NCBI GenBank assembly: GCA_963725145.1
Contig: CAVRXL010000012.1
Span: forward strand, 1,550,001 to 1,614,000
Length of the DNA stretch: 64,000 nucleotides
Source of the DNA: DATAEE01 sp963725145
GTDB taxonomy: Bacteria > Acidobacteriota > Vicinamibacteria > Vicinamibacterales > 2-12-FULL-66-21
Direction: 5' to 3'
A program made the translations under genes and the position numbers. Of the stretch, positions 1-13,358 are shown one piece after another. Below the pieces are notes generated by a model. It saw only the letters and a list, made by a program, of their open reading frames with translations. It had not been told where the DNA came from and searched no databases. Within the stretch, counting starts at the first letter, position 1. Each line of letters opens with the position of its first letter.

Positions 1-2416
<2,416 letters not shown>

Positions 2417-2419
<3 letters not shown>

Positions 2420-2498
2420 GTTATGAGTTATGAGTCGTGAGTCGTGAGTCGTGAGTTGTGAGTTAGGCTCAAAACTCAAAACTCAAAACTCAAAACTA
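2417..2498. repeat. Inverted heptad repeat array filling a convergent gene gap
   Basis: Seven tandem 7-bp units of the form TGAGTYR run from 2417 to 2465. A GGCTC spacer follows, then four units of AAAACTC (reverse complement GAGTTTT) at 2471-2498. The first unit contains the gcvP stop codon. The array occupies almost the whole interval up to the stop of the convergent aminotransferase gene. It could fold as a weak hairpin and act as a bidirectional terminator, but it has no GC-rich stem. It resembles the 7-bp STRR repeats of filamentous cyanobacteria in format, not in sequence. Confidence 0.85.
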
Positions 2499-2508
2499 CT
2501 TCGTGAGT

Positions 2509-3405
2509 TCAGTGCTGCGGCTGCGGCCGCCGGACGAGCTCCAGCGCGCGCGTGTGAAAGGTCTCGAGCAGCCGTCTCGTGATCGGCCCGGGTTTCCCCG
2601 TCCCTATCATCCGATCGTCGACGCGGACGACGGGCGTCAGCTCGCGAGTGGTGCCGGTCACGAAAGCCTCGTCGGCGCCGAGCAGGTCGTCCAGGCGCAG
2701 CACCGCTTCGGTGACCGGGACGCCGATCTCGCGCCCGATTTCGAACACGAACCCGCGCGTGATCCCCGGCAACAGCCCGGCGTCGAGCGCCGGCGTCAAT
2801 GCAGCGCCGGCGGCGCCTCCTCGCACGATGAAGAGATTCGACTGCGAGCACTCCGCGAGCTCGCCGCGGTAGTTGCACATCACCGCTTCTTCCGCGCCTT
2901 TCCGGATCGCCTCCTGCATGGCCAGCGCGTTGTTCAGGAGGTTGTTCGACTTGATCAGCGGATTCACCGAGCTCGGGTGATTGCGGAGCACGGACACGGC
3001 CGCAACCGTGATGCCCTGCTCGATCGTGCGCGCCGGCGGGGCGACGAACGGCTTCACGATGATGACAACCGATGGCGTCGGCGTGGCGGACAGATCGTAG
3101 GACAAGTCCCCGACGCCCCGCGTCACCAGGATCCGGATGTAGGCTTCGCCCGATCCCCCCAACGCCGCCATGGTGGCCTCGACCCGCTCGAGCAGCTCCC
3201 GGTCGTCCAGCGGAACGGGCAGCGCGATCATCTGCGCGGACGCGCGCAACCGCTGCAGGTGCCGGTCGAAGAGAAACGGCACCCGGTCGTAGGTGCGCAG
3301 CGTCTCGTACACGCCCTCCCCGTACAGAAAGCCGTGATCGAAGACTGATATGAGCGGCTCGCGGGCGTCGCCGATACGGCCGTTGACGTTGACGACTGCG
3401 TTCAT
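2509..3405 (-). CDS. Aminotransferase class IV (BCAT / D-amino-acid aminotransferase-like)
   Basis: PLP fold-type IV aminotransferase of about 298 residues. Visible family motifs are SVFDHGFLYGEGVYETLR near the N-terminus, the Schiff-base lysine in PLIKSNNLLNNALAMQ, ECSQSNLFIV, LLPGITRGFV, and the phosphate-binding TGTTRELTPV near the C-terminus. The family covers branched-chain aminotransferase (IlvE), D-alanine aminotransferase and aminodeoxychorismate lyase (PabC); sequence alone does not settle the substrate. I chose the ATG giving MNAVVNVNG, the usual family beginning. A GTG eight codons upstream is possible. It converges on gcvP and diverges from nnr with about 47 bp between starts. Confidence 0.85.
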   Translation of the reverse strand: MNAVVNVNGRIGDAREPLISVFDHGFLYGEGVYETLRTYDRVPFLFDRHLQRLRASAQMIALPVPLDDRELLERVEATMAALGGSGEAYIRILVTRGVGDLSYDLSATPTPSVVIIVKPFVAPPARTIEQGITVAAVSVLRNHPSSVNPLIKSNNLLNNALAMQEAIRKGAEEAVMCNYRGELAECSQSNLFIVRGGAAGAALTPALDAGLLPGITRGFVFEIGREIGVPVTEAVLRLDDLLGADEAFVTGTTRELTPVVRVDDRMIGTGKPGPITRRLLETFHTRALELVRRPQPQH

Positions 3406-3452
3406 CGACAGTTGCGGCCATCCTACCACACGGGGTACGCTCGCACCCTCGC

Positions 3453-5030
3453 ATGCGGGTACTCAACGCGGAGCAAATGCGCGAGGCGGATCGCCGGACG
3501 ATCGAAGACGTCGGCATTCCGTCGCTCGTGCTGATGGAGAACGCCGGGCGGCAGGTCGTCGCGGCGATCGAGGCATCCTTCGAGGATGCGCTCACCGGAC
3601 GCGTGGCCGTCCTGTGCGGCCGCGGCAGCAACGGCGGGGACGGCTTCGTCGTCGCTCGCACGCTGGCGCAGCGCGGCGTGGAGCCGCTCGTCGTCCTGCT
3701 CGGTCCGGTCGCCGACGTGCGCGGGGACGCCCGCGTCAACCTCGAGATCCTCGGCCGCCTCGGCCTCACCGTCGTGGAGGTCACCGACGCCGAGGCGTGG
3801 GAGCTGCACTTCTCCGAGATCTCGCGCTGCGATCTGATCGTCGACGCCATCTTCGGGACCGGGTTCCGCGGGCCGATCGCGGGGATTCTCGAGACGGTCG
3901 TGGCGGACGTCAACGGCGCCGGCATTCCCATCGTGGCCGTCGATCTGCCGAGCGGGTTGTCCGCCGACTCGCACGAGCCGCCCGGAGACAGCATCGAGGC
4001 GACGCTGACGGTCACGCTCGCCGCGCCGAAGATCCCGCTGGTGTTGCCCCCCGCCGAGCGGCGGGCGGGAGACCTCGTCATCGCGGACATCGGGATTCCA
4101 TCCGATCTGATCGAGCAGCTCGAAGGCCCGCGCGTCGAGCTGCTGACCCGCGAGACGATGCGCGCGGTGATGGACCCGCGCCCGGCCGAGGCGCACAAAG
4201 GGGACTTCGGGCGCGTCCTGGTCGTCGCCGGGTCGGCAGGGAAGTCCGGCGCCGCACACCTGGCCGCGATGGCCGCGCTCCGATCCGGTGCGGGGCTCGT
4301 GACGATCGCGACGCCTCGATCGTGCCAGCCGATTGTCGCGTCGATGGCCGCGGAGTACATGTCGGAACCGCTCGAGGAGTCGCCGTCGGGCGGCGTGGAC
4401 TTCGCCGCGATCGAGCGCGTCCTCGAGCTGCCCGCCGATGTCATCGCCGTCGGGCCGGGTCTTGGCACGGCGCCAGGGACCGTGGCGTTCGTGCAGGCGC
4501 TCGTCGAGCGCGCCGGCGCGCCGCTCGTCCTCGACGCGGACGCGCTCAACGCCTTCGCGGACGATCCCGATCGCCTCGCCGGCCGCGACGGCGTCGACGT
4601 CATCATCACGCCGCATCCGGGTGAAATGGCGCGACTCACGGGCACGACCATCGAGGAGGTACAGAAGGACCGGCTCGAGGTCGCGCGACGGTTCGCGACG
4701 ACGCATCGCGTCCACGTGGTCCTGAAGGGGCACCGCACGATCGTCGCGACCCCGGACGGGGGCACCTTCATCAATTTGACCGGCAACCCGGGCATGGCCA
4801 CGGGCGGCACGGGGGACGTGCTGACCGGCATGATCGCCGGGTGGTTCGGACAGCTGCTCGACGCCGAAGCGGCGTGCAAGCTGGCGGTCTACCTGCACGG
4901 GCTCGCCGGGGATCTCGCCGAGGCGGACGAAGGCGAGGTCGCGATGACGGCGGGCGATTTGCTGATGCGCCTTGGCGACGCCGTCCTCGAGCTCACCGCC
5001 AGGCGGCGCAAGAAACCGGACAGCTCATAG
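3453..5030 (+). CDS. nnr: Bifunctional NAD(P)H-hydrate epimerase / ADP-dependent dehydratase
   Basis: Metabolite-repair enzyme of 525 residues that restores hydrated NADH and NADPH. The N-terminal YjeF epimerase domain (about 1-215) shows GRGSNGGDGFVVAR, GTGFRGPIAG and DLPSGLSAD. The C-terminal ribokinase-like dehydratase domain (about 235-520) shows KGDFGRVLVVAGS, PHPGEMARLTG and NPGMATGGTGDVLTGMIAG. Length and domain order match the bacterial fusion form. The start ATG gives MRVLNAEQMREAD, typical of the family. The tsaE gene begins 4 bp after its stop, an arrangement seen in many bacteria and probably co-transcribed. Confidence 0.95.
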   Translation: MRVLNAEQMREADRRTIEDVGIPSLVLMENAGRQVVAAIEASFEDALTGRVAVLCGRGSNGGDGFVVARTLAQRGVEPLVVLLGPVADVRGDARVNLEILGRLGLTVVEVTDAEAWELHFSEISRCDLIVDAIFGTGFRGPIAGILETVVADVNGAGIPIVAVDLPSGLSADSHEPPGDSIEATLTVTLAAPKIPLVLPPAERRAGDLVIADIGIPSDLIEQLEGPRVELLTRETMRAVMDPRPAEAHKGDFGRVLVVAGSAGKSGAAHLAAMAALRSGAGLVTIATPRSCQPIVASMAAEYMSEPLEESPSGGVDFAAIERVLELPADVIAVGPGLGTAPGTVAFVQALVERAGAPLVLDADALNAFADDPDRLAGRDGVDVIITPHPGEMARLTGTTIEEVQKDRLEVARRFATTHRVHVVLKGHRTIVATPDGGTFINLTGNPGMATGGTGDVLTGMIAGWFGQLLDAEAACKLAVYLHGLAGDLAEADEGEVAMTAGDLLMRLGDAVLELTARRRKKPDSS

Positions 5031-5034
5031 CCAC

Positions 5035-5460
5035 GTGATTACGCAATCCGAAGAGGAGACGGCCGCCGCCGGCCGGAACCTGGCCGCGACGCTGCAGCCG
5101 GGCGACGTCGTGCTGTTGACCGGCGCGCTCGGAGCCGGGAAGACGGTGTTCGTGCGCGGCCTCGCCGAAGGGCTGGGCGCCGATCCATCCCACGTCACGA
5201 GCCCTACCTTCACGCTGATTCAGGAGTATGCCGGCCGCCGGTGCAAGCTGTACCACGTGGATCTGTACCGGCTGGAACCGAAAGAAGTGGACGATCTCGG
5301 GCTCGACGAACTGTTCTTGCAGGAGGCGATCGTTGCGCTCGAGTGGCCCGAGCGGCTGCCGCGCCCGATCGAGGACGCGATCGAAGTCCTGATCCTGCAC
5401 AACAGCGACACGCGCCGGGAGATCCTGGTCACGCGCGGCGCCGAGCTCGGACCCGACTGA
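5035..5460 (+). CDS. tsaE: tRNA threonylcarbamoyladenosine biosynthesis ATPase TsaE
   Basis: Small P-loop ATPase (141 residues) of the t6A tRNA modification complex with TsaB, TsaC and TsaD. It shows Walker A GALGAGKTVF at about residues 31-40, then the family motifs SPTFTLIQEY and YHVDLYRL, and EWPERL near the C-terminus. I chose the GTG start 4 bp after the nnr stop because it gives the expected length; upstream codons in this frame lie inside nnr. It converges with guaB, with a REP-like hairpin between the two stops. Confidence 0.93.
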   Translation: MITQSEEETAAAGRNLAATLQPGDVVLLTGALGAGKTVFVRGLAEGLGADPSHVTSPTFTLIQEYAGRRCKLYHVDLYRLEPKEVDDLGLDELFLQEAIVALEWPERLPRPIEDAIEVLILHNSDTRREILVTRGAELGPD

Positions 5461-5484
5461 GGCAGCCCTAAAGGGCTGCGCTAC
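5461..5484 (-). repeat. REP-like GTAG hairpin between tsaE and guaB
   Basis: On the minus strand this reads GTAG, CG, then the perfect stem CAGCCC-TTTA-GGGCTG extended by flanking G/C pairs. A GTAG tetranucleotide at the foot of an imperfect palindrome is the mark of REP elements recognised by RAYT (TnpA-REP) transposases. The TAG of the tetranucleotide is the stop codon of guaB. Lying between convergent genes, it may also work as a bidirectional terminator, but it has no T-tract. No RAYT gene is in the window. Confidence 0.6.
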
Positions 5485-7043
5485 TCCGATCGGTAGTTCG
5501 GCGCTTCCTTCGTGATGACGACGTCGTGGACGTGGCCCTCGCGGATGCCGGCAGGCGTGACGCGGATGAGGCGCGCCTCGCGCTGGAGCGTCTCGATGTC
5601 CGGCGCGCCGCAATAACCCATCCCGGCGCGCAGGCCGCCGACGAGCTGATGGATCATCGCGGCGACGCTGCCTTTGTGGGCGACGCGTCCCTCGATGCCT
5701 TCCGGCACGAGCTTCTCGATGCCGCCGGCGGCGCCGGGGCCGTTGTCGGTCGTCTCGAGGTCGAACTCGTCCTTCTCCTGGAAGTAGCGGTCGCGGCTGC
5801 CGCGCCGCATCGCGCCGAGCGACCCCATCCCGCGATACTCCTTGAAGCTTCGTCCCTGGAACAGAATCAGCTCGCCGGGACTCTCGTCTGTTCCGGCAAA
5901 CAGGCTCCCGATCATCGTGCAGCTCGCGCCGACCGCCATCGCCTTCGTGATGTCCCCCGAATAGCGGATCCCGCCGTCCGCGATGACGGGTACCCCGTGC
6001 GACGCCGCCGCGCGGGCGCACTCGGCGATCGCCGTCACCATGGGCACGCCGATGCCGGCGACGACGCGCGTCGTGCAGATCGAACCGGCCCCGATGCCGA
6101 CCTTGACGCCGTCGACGCCGAGGTCGATGAGGGCGCGGGTCGCCTCGGCCGTCGCGACATTGCCCGCGATCAGATCGACCTTGGGATAGTCGCGCCTGAG
6201 CCTCCGCGCCATGTCGAGCACGCCCTGCGAGTGGCCGTGGGCCGTGTCGACGACGAGGACGTCGGCGCCGGCGGCCACGAGCGCCGCGGCGCGCGCAAGC
6301 GTATCGGCGCCGGCGCCGACGGCGGCGCCGACCCGCAGCCGCCCCAGCGCGTCCTTCGACGCGTTGGGGTATTTGATCATCTTCTGGATGTCCTTGACCG
6401 TGATGAGGCCCTTCAGCATGTAATCCCGGTCGACGACCAGCAGCTTTTCGACCTTGTGCTGATGGAGGATTTCCTTCGCGTCGTCCAGCGTCGTCCCGAC
6501 CGGAACCGTGTAGAGGGGCTCACGGGTCATGACGTCCGCGATCGGGCGATCGACGTTCGTTTCGAAGCGGAGGTCGCGATTGGTGAGGATCCCGACCAGC
6601 CGCCCTTCCTTGCTGCCATCCTCGGTAATCGGCACGCCCGAGATGCGGTACTTCCGCATCAGCTCGTGCGCCTCGCGGATCCGGTGCCGCGGCGACAGCG
6701 TGATCGGGTTGACGATCATGCCGCTCTCCGACCGCTTGACGCGATCCACCTCGGAGGCCTGCTCCTCGACGGACAGGTTCTTGTGGATGATGCCGATCCC
6801 GCCCTGCTGCGCCATGGCGATCGCGAGCCGCGATTCGGTGACGGTGTCCATCGCGGCGCTGGAGAGCGGCACGTTCAGGGAGACGTTGCGCGTCAGGCGG
6901 GTGCTGACGTCGACTTCGCTCGGGAGGACCCGCGAATGCCGCGGAACCAGCAGCACGTCATCGAAGGTGAGGGCCATCGAGAGGCCCGCGCCGATCTGTT
7001 CGGAGGTCAGTGGCTCAGTCGTCGTTTTTGTTGTTGTTTCCAT
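5481..7043 (-). CDS. guaB: Inosine-5'-monophosphate dehydrogenase
   Basis: Oxidises IMP to XMP with NAD, the committed step of GMP synthesis. It has about 520 residues and begins with the conserved ALTFDDVLLVP. Two CBS domains are inserted at about residues 105-230. The catalytic cysteine is at about residue 323 in VGIGAGSICTTRVV, and the flap region has RYFQ and the C-terminal MGYCGA. I chose the ATG giving METTTKTTTEP. Codons further upstream in this frame come from a heptad repeat. The start lies 2 bp from that repeat and has no obvious ribosome-binding site, so a start at MALTFDDV (6977) is an alternative. secA lies 31 bp upstream on the same strand. Confidence 0.95.
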   Translation of the reverse strand: METTTKTTTEPLTSEQIGAGLSMALTFDDVLLVPRHSRVLPSEVDVSTRLTRNVSLNVPLSSAAMDTVTESRLAIAMAQQGGIGIIHKNLSVEEQASEVDRVKRSESGMIVNPITLSPRHRIREAHELMRKYRISGVPITEDGSKEGRLVGILTNRDLRFETNVDRPIADVMTREPLYTVPVGTTLDDAKEILHQHKVEKLLVVDRDYMLKGLITVKDIQKMIKYPNASKDALGRLRVGAAVGAGADTLARAAALVAAGADVLVVDTAHGHSQGVLDMARRLRRDYPKVDLIAGNVATAEATRALIDLGVDGVKVGIGAGSICTTRVVAGIGVPMVTAIAECARAAASHGVPVIADGGIRYSGDITKAMAVGASCTMIGSLFAGTDESPGELILFQGRSFKEYRGMGSLGAMRRGSRDRYFQEKDEFDLETTDNGPGAAGGIEKLVPEGIEGRVAHKGSVAAMIHQLVGGLRAGMGYCGAPDIETLQREARLIRVTPAGIREGHVHDVVITKEAPNYRSE

Positions 7044-7045
7044 GC

Positions 7046-7073
7046 ATTCAGCAATCAGCACTCAGCAATCAGC
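7046..7073. repeat. Heptad repeat array between secA and guaB
   Basis: Four 7-bp units: ATTCAGC, AATCAGC, ACTCAGC, AATCAGC. The array ends just before the secA stop codon (7075-7077) and begins 2 bp from the guaB ATG, so it is essentially the whole intergenic gap. It takes the place where a guaB ribosome-binding site would be expected. Confidence 0.85.
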
Positions 7074-7074
7074 G

Positions 7075-10026
<2,952 letters not shown>

Positions 10027-10093
10027 GCAGGCCCGACCGGGCCGGAGTATCCGGTCATTTTAGCACGGCAGGCGTTGTGCCCCGGAGCGGAGC

Positions 10094-10987
10094 CTAGCGC
10101 TTGGAGGAGAGGAGGCGGAGCGGGTTGATCAACCGGTTATTCCACCAGACTTCGTAGTGCAGGTGTGAGCTCGTGGAGCGGCCGGTAGAGCCGACGAAGC
10201 CGATGACGTCGCCGCGCCGCACGTACTGGCCGGGAACGACCGTGGAGCGGGCAAGGTGCCCGTAGCGGGTTGTCATCCCGAAGCCGTGGGCGACGACGAC
10301 AAGGTTGCCGTAGTTGCCGGTATAGCCGGCCGACTCCACGGTTCCGTTCGCGGTTGCCTTGACCGCTTCTCCCTTGTCCGCGGCGATATCGAGGCCGGCG
10401 TGAAAGTCCGGCGCCCCGGTAAACGGATCCCGCCGCGAGCCGTACGCCGACGACAGCCAGCCCGTGACGGGCCAGATCGACGGCGTGGCAGCCGCCAGCG
10501 CCTCGCGGCGCTCGACGCCGAGGCGAACCGTTTCGAGCCGCGCTTCGAGCAGCCCGAGGAGGTCGCGCAACACGCCGAAGGTGTTCTCCTGGGCCGGCGC
10601 CGCGACGGCCGCGACAGCCGAACCGGGGGCGCCGCCCCCCATGGCGCGTGACTTCACGACGGCGGGCAACTGCTCGATGGCTTTCGCCGACGCCGGATCC
10701 AGCTTGGCTCGCTCGCCCAGCTCGGACACGGCAGACTGGAGCGATGAGATCTGCGACGCCAGCTCGCCCGTCGCCGCGCGATAGCTCTCGTTCTCCATCT
10801 GCAGAGATCCATTGAGCTCGCGGAGCGCAGTGATCTCGGCCGATGCGCTCCATCGCGCACCCAGGCCCATCAGAATCGGAAGACTTCCAAGGAAGACACA
10901 CACACCGAAGGCAGGCCACAGCGGGACCGTAAATCGGCGTACCACGCCGGACGCGCGACTCGCAACTAGTACCGTGTACCGCTTCAT
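10094..10987 (-). CDS. M23-family peptidoglycan endopeptidase, membrane anchored
   Basis: Predicted LytM-type zinc endopeptidase of 297 residues, acting on peptidoglycan cross-bridges in the periplasm. The N-terminus has basic residues then a membrane segment (about 21-42). A coiled-coil region follows (about 50-95, rich in E, L, S and Q). The C-terminal M23 domain (about 175-290) keeps the zinc ligands: HAGLD (first His and Asp) and SSHLHYEVW (HxH). With all ligands present it may be active rather than an EnvC/NlpD-like activator. It sits upstream of secA on the same strand, 67 bp apart, and diverges from the PEP-CTERM gene. Confidence 0.9.
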   Translation of the reverse strand: MKRYTVLVASRASGVVRRFTVPLWPAFGVCVFLGSLPILMGLGARWSASAEITALRELNGSLQMENESYRAATGELASQISSLQSAVSELGERAKLDPASAKAIEQLPAVVKSRAMGGGAPGSAVAAVAAPAQENTFGVLRDLLGLLEARLETVRLGVERREALAAATPSIWPVTGWLSSAYGSRRDPFTGAPDFHAGLDIAADKGEAVKATANGTVESAGYTGNYGNLVVVAHGFGMTTRYGHLARSTVVPGQYVRRGDVIGFVGSTGRSTSSHLHYEVWWNNRLINPLRLLSSKR

Positions 10988-11096
10988 CAGCCGGGGGGCG
11001 GAAGCTCAAGAACTGTAGCACAGACCTGGCTGTTCTCCGAGTGTGAAAAGTCGTGCAGGGCCCTTACGGTCGGGGTAGCCGCGAGGTTCGGTACGC

Positions 11097-11111
11097 TGGC
11101 GAGCCAGTTGC
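11097..11111 (+). promoter_or_regulatory. Sigma-54-type (-24/-12) promoter of the PEP-CTERM/exosortase unit
   Basis: The sequence TGGCGAGCCAGTTGC matches the RpoN consensus TGGCACG-N4-TTGC at 9 of 11 defined positions. Both the invariant GG and GC doublets are at the right spacing. Transcription would start near 11123, leaving a leader of about 65 nt before the ATG at 11188, which has a GGGAGG ribosome-binding site. PEP-CTERM genes in several bacteria are controlled by the sigma-54 activator PrsR, so the position makes sense. No PrsK or PrsR gene is in the window. Confidence 0.6.
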
Positions 11112-11187
11112 ACTGGGGCCTGTCGCCACCGCTCTCGTCGGCAGACGCAACCGGGCGTTTTCCCAACGAGGGTAACGGGAGGGACGA

Positions 11188-11856
11188 ATGAGGGAAATTC
11201 TGGTCCGTGTAGCGCTGATGCTCTGCCTCAGCGTGGGGACCGCGGCCGCAGATCCGATCAACGTGTCGGTCTATGAAGGACCGTCCGGTCTTATCTCGGA
11301 TCTGTCGATAAGCGGCAACAACATCACCTTCGATTTGGCGTTCGGCTTGTCCGGCCCGATTTACCTCATGGTGACGGGACTGGACGCGCGCGAGAACTAC
11401 CAGGTTGGGGTGAACATGTCGGGTCCGTCCAGTTGGACGGGTCTCACAGCCGAGATCCTCAACCCGTCGCGTGGCTGGGGCAACGAGCTCGATCCGAATC
11501 CGCAGCCGAGCTATGTGCCGGCCGGATTCACGACCTCTACGAACTACGACGGGTTCAGCTTCGCGCAGGGGGCGGGGTTCGAGCGCGGCTTCCTCACGGC
11601 TGGCGGATCCGGGTTCGCCGTCTTTGCCGATGAGCTCTCCCACGCACGCGACCTGCTGACCTTTTCAGGCTCCGGCGTGGGTTCCGCGCTGGCGCTGTTC
11701 GGTCTGCGCGTCCCCAGGGGCGGCCAGCATTTCCTGATCCGGCTGGATCCGGGCAATCCGCTGGCGACGCCGGAGCCGGGCGGGCTGCTGCTCGTGGGCA
11801 CTGGTCTCGTTGCTGTCGCGCGGGCGGTCAGGAAGCGCCGGCACCGCCGGGGCTGA
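11188..11856 (+). CDS. PEP-CTERM sorting-domain exported protein
   Basis: Secreted protein of 222 residues and unknown function, the likely exosortase substrate. It has an N-terminal signal peptide (about 1-21, cleavage near TAAA-DP), a beta-rich middle poor in cysteine, and a C-terminal sorting signal. The signal comprises the PEP motif (TPEPGG, about residue 193), a hydrophobic helix LLLVGTGLVAVARAV and a basic tail RKRRHRRG. A GGGAGG ribosome-binding site precedes the ATG. It is the first gene of a four-gene unit whose second member is the exosortase. The middle domain matches nothing I recognise. Confidence 0.88.
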   Translation: MREILVRVALMLCLSVGTAAADPINVSVYEGPSGLISDLSISGNNITFDLAFGLSGPIYLMVTGLDARENYQVGVNMSGPSSWTGLTAEILNPSRGWGNELDPNPQPSYVPAGFTTSTNYDGFSFAQGAGFERGFLTAGGSGFAVFADELSHARDLLTFSGSGVGSALALFGLRVPRGGQHFLIRLDPGNPLATPEPGGLLLVGTGLVAVARAVRKRRHRRG

Positions 11857-11859
11857 CTT

Positions 11860-12738
11860 GTGAGCGACTCGAATCGGCGCGGTGGCCTGTGCGTCGCGCT
11901 GATCGCCGCGGCCGTCGCCCTCGCGTACTGGCCCGTACTTCTGAAGCTGGCACGGCAGTGGCTCGACGATGAGAACGCGTCGCACGGACTCATCGTCGTG
12001 CCGCTGGCCATGTACCTCGCGTGGCTTGCGCGGCACCGCTGGAGTAAAACGGCGCCGCGGCCTGTCTGGGCGGGGTTGCTGGTGGTCGTGCTGAGCCTCG
12101 GCTTTTACACCGCCGGCATTCTCGGCGCCGAGCTCTACCTGTCGCGGATCTCCCTTGTGGGGGTGCTGTCCGGCGCGACGGTTTTCGTCTGGGGATGGGT
12201 GCACCTGCGGCTGATCCTGTTCCCCCTCGCGCTCGTCGCGCTGTCGGTCCCGCTTCCGGCAATCGTCCTCAACCAGATCACCTTTCCCCTTCAGCTTCTC
12301 GCGTCACGCGTGGGCGAAACGGCGATCGCCGCGGCCGGCGTGCCGGTTCTTCGCGAAGGGAACGTCCTCGTCCTCGCCGACACGACGCTCGAAGTGGCTG
12401 AGGCTTGCAGCGGGATCCGCTCCCTGGTGTCGCTCGTGACGCTCGCCGTGGTGGCAGCGTACTTTCGCGGCGGCTCGCGGCCAGGTCGGACCGTGCTCGT
12501 GCTGCTGGCGATCCCGATCGCAGTGATCGCCAATGCCAGCCGCGTCGCGGGCACGGGTCTCGCGGCGCACATCTGGGGTCCCGGCGCCGCGGAAGGGTTT
12601 TTCCATACGTTCTCCGGTTGGCTCGTGTTCATCGTGGCGGCAGGCCTCCTCGGTCTGAGCGAGCGCGTGATCGCGCGCGTCGAGTGGTCGAGCCGGTACA
12701 CCCCCGCGGCGGAGGCGACGTGCTCACCCGCGCCCTGA
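11860..12738 (+). CDS. Exosortase (EpsH-family transpeptidase)
   Basis: Integral membrane protease/transpeptidase (292 residues, about eight membrane segments) that cuts PEP-CTERM signals at the inner membrane. The proposed catalytic triad is complete: Cys183 in EVAEACSGIRSLVSL, Arg228 in IANASRVAGTG and His249 in GFFHTFSGW. It starts at a GTG 3 bp after the PEP-CTERM gene stop, and its end overlaps the epsI-like gene. I cannot assign an exosortase subtype (XrtA and so on) from sequence alone. No EpsI domain is fused to it; that function follows as a separate gene. Confidence 0.92.
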   Translation: MSDSNRRGGLCVALIAAAVALAYWPVLLKLARQWLDDENASHGLIVVPLAMYLAWLARHRWSKTAPRPVWAGLLVVVLSLGFYTAGILGAELYLSRISLVGVLSGATVFVWGWVHLRLILFPLALVALSVPLPAIVLNQITFPLQLLASRVGETAIAAAGVPVLREGNVLVLADTTLEVAEACSGIRSLVSLVTLAVVAAYFRGGSRPGRTVLVLLAIPIAVIANASRVAGTGLAAHIWGPGAAEGFFHTFSGWLVFIVAAGLLGLSERVIARVEWSSRYTPAAEATCSPAP

Positions 12739-13358
12739 TCGTTGCGGTACTCGTGGCGGCCGCCGCGTTTCTGACGCGAGGGATCAGCCGCGCGACGGAT
12801 GCAGCGGGCGGCGACAGGTCCGTCATCGCGCGACCCCTCGACCGGCTGTCCATGACGATCGAAGGCTGGTCCGGCCGACGGCTGCCGGACGTGGACGAGG
12901 CCTCGAGACGGGTGCTCGGTGCAGACGACTATCTCAATCGTCGATACGTACGCGGCGAGAAGTCGGCCGTGGATTTGTTCGTCGCGTTCTACGCGAGCCA
13001 GCGTCAGGGCGACGCCATCCATTCGCCGCGAAACTGTCTGCCTGGTGCGGGCTGGCGACCGGTCGCCGCGTCGACGGTCCCCGTTCTCGCGGACGGTGGC
13101 GGGACCGTGACGGTCAATCGGTATGTGATCGAGAAGGGACACGATCGGCGTGTTGTTTACTACTGGTACCACGGCCGCGGTCGAGTCGTGGCCAACGAAT
13201 ACGCCAACAAGGCCTGGCTCGTGGTCGACGCGATGAGGACCGGCCGGTCCGACGGCGCCCTCGTGCGCGCCATGGCGCCCGCAACACACGAAGGTGAACA
13301 CGACGTGGCGGCTTTCGTGCAAGCCCTCTTCTCGCCGCTCTCACAGGCACTTCCATGA
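12720..13358 (+). CDS. EpsI-like exosortase-associated protein (DUF3485)
   Basis: Exosortase-associated protein of 212 residues in the EpsI family, membrane-anchored by an N-terminal hydrophobic segment (LIVAVLVAAAAFLT, about 5-18). The family's conserved core is visible: LFVAFYASQRQGDAIHSPRNCLPGAGW, then VYYWYHGRGRV. The GTG start has a GGAGG ribosome-binding site 4 bp upstream and overlaps the exosortase gene by 19 bp. The stop overlaps the next start (ATGA). EpsI proteins always accompany exosortases, but their biochemical role is unclear. Confidence 0.87.
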   Translation: MLTRALIVAVLVAAAAFLTRGISRATDAAGGDRSVIARPLDRLSMTIEGWSGRRLPDVDEASRRVLGADDYLNRRYVRGEKSAVDLFVAFYASQRQGDAIHSPRNCLPGAGWRPVAASTVPVLADGGGTVTVNRYVIEKGHDRRVVYYWYHGRGRVVANEYANKAWLVVDAMRTGRSDGALVRAMAPATHEGEHDVAAFVQALFSPLSQALP

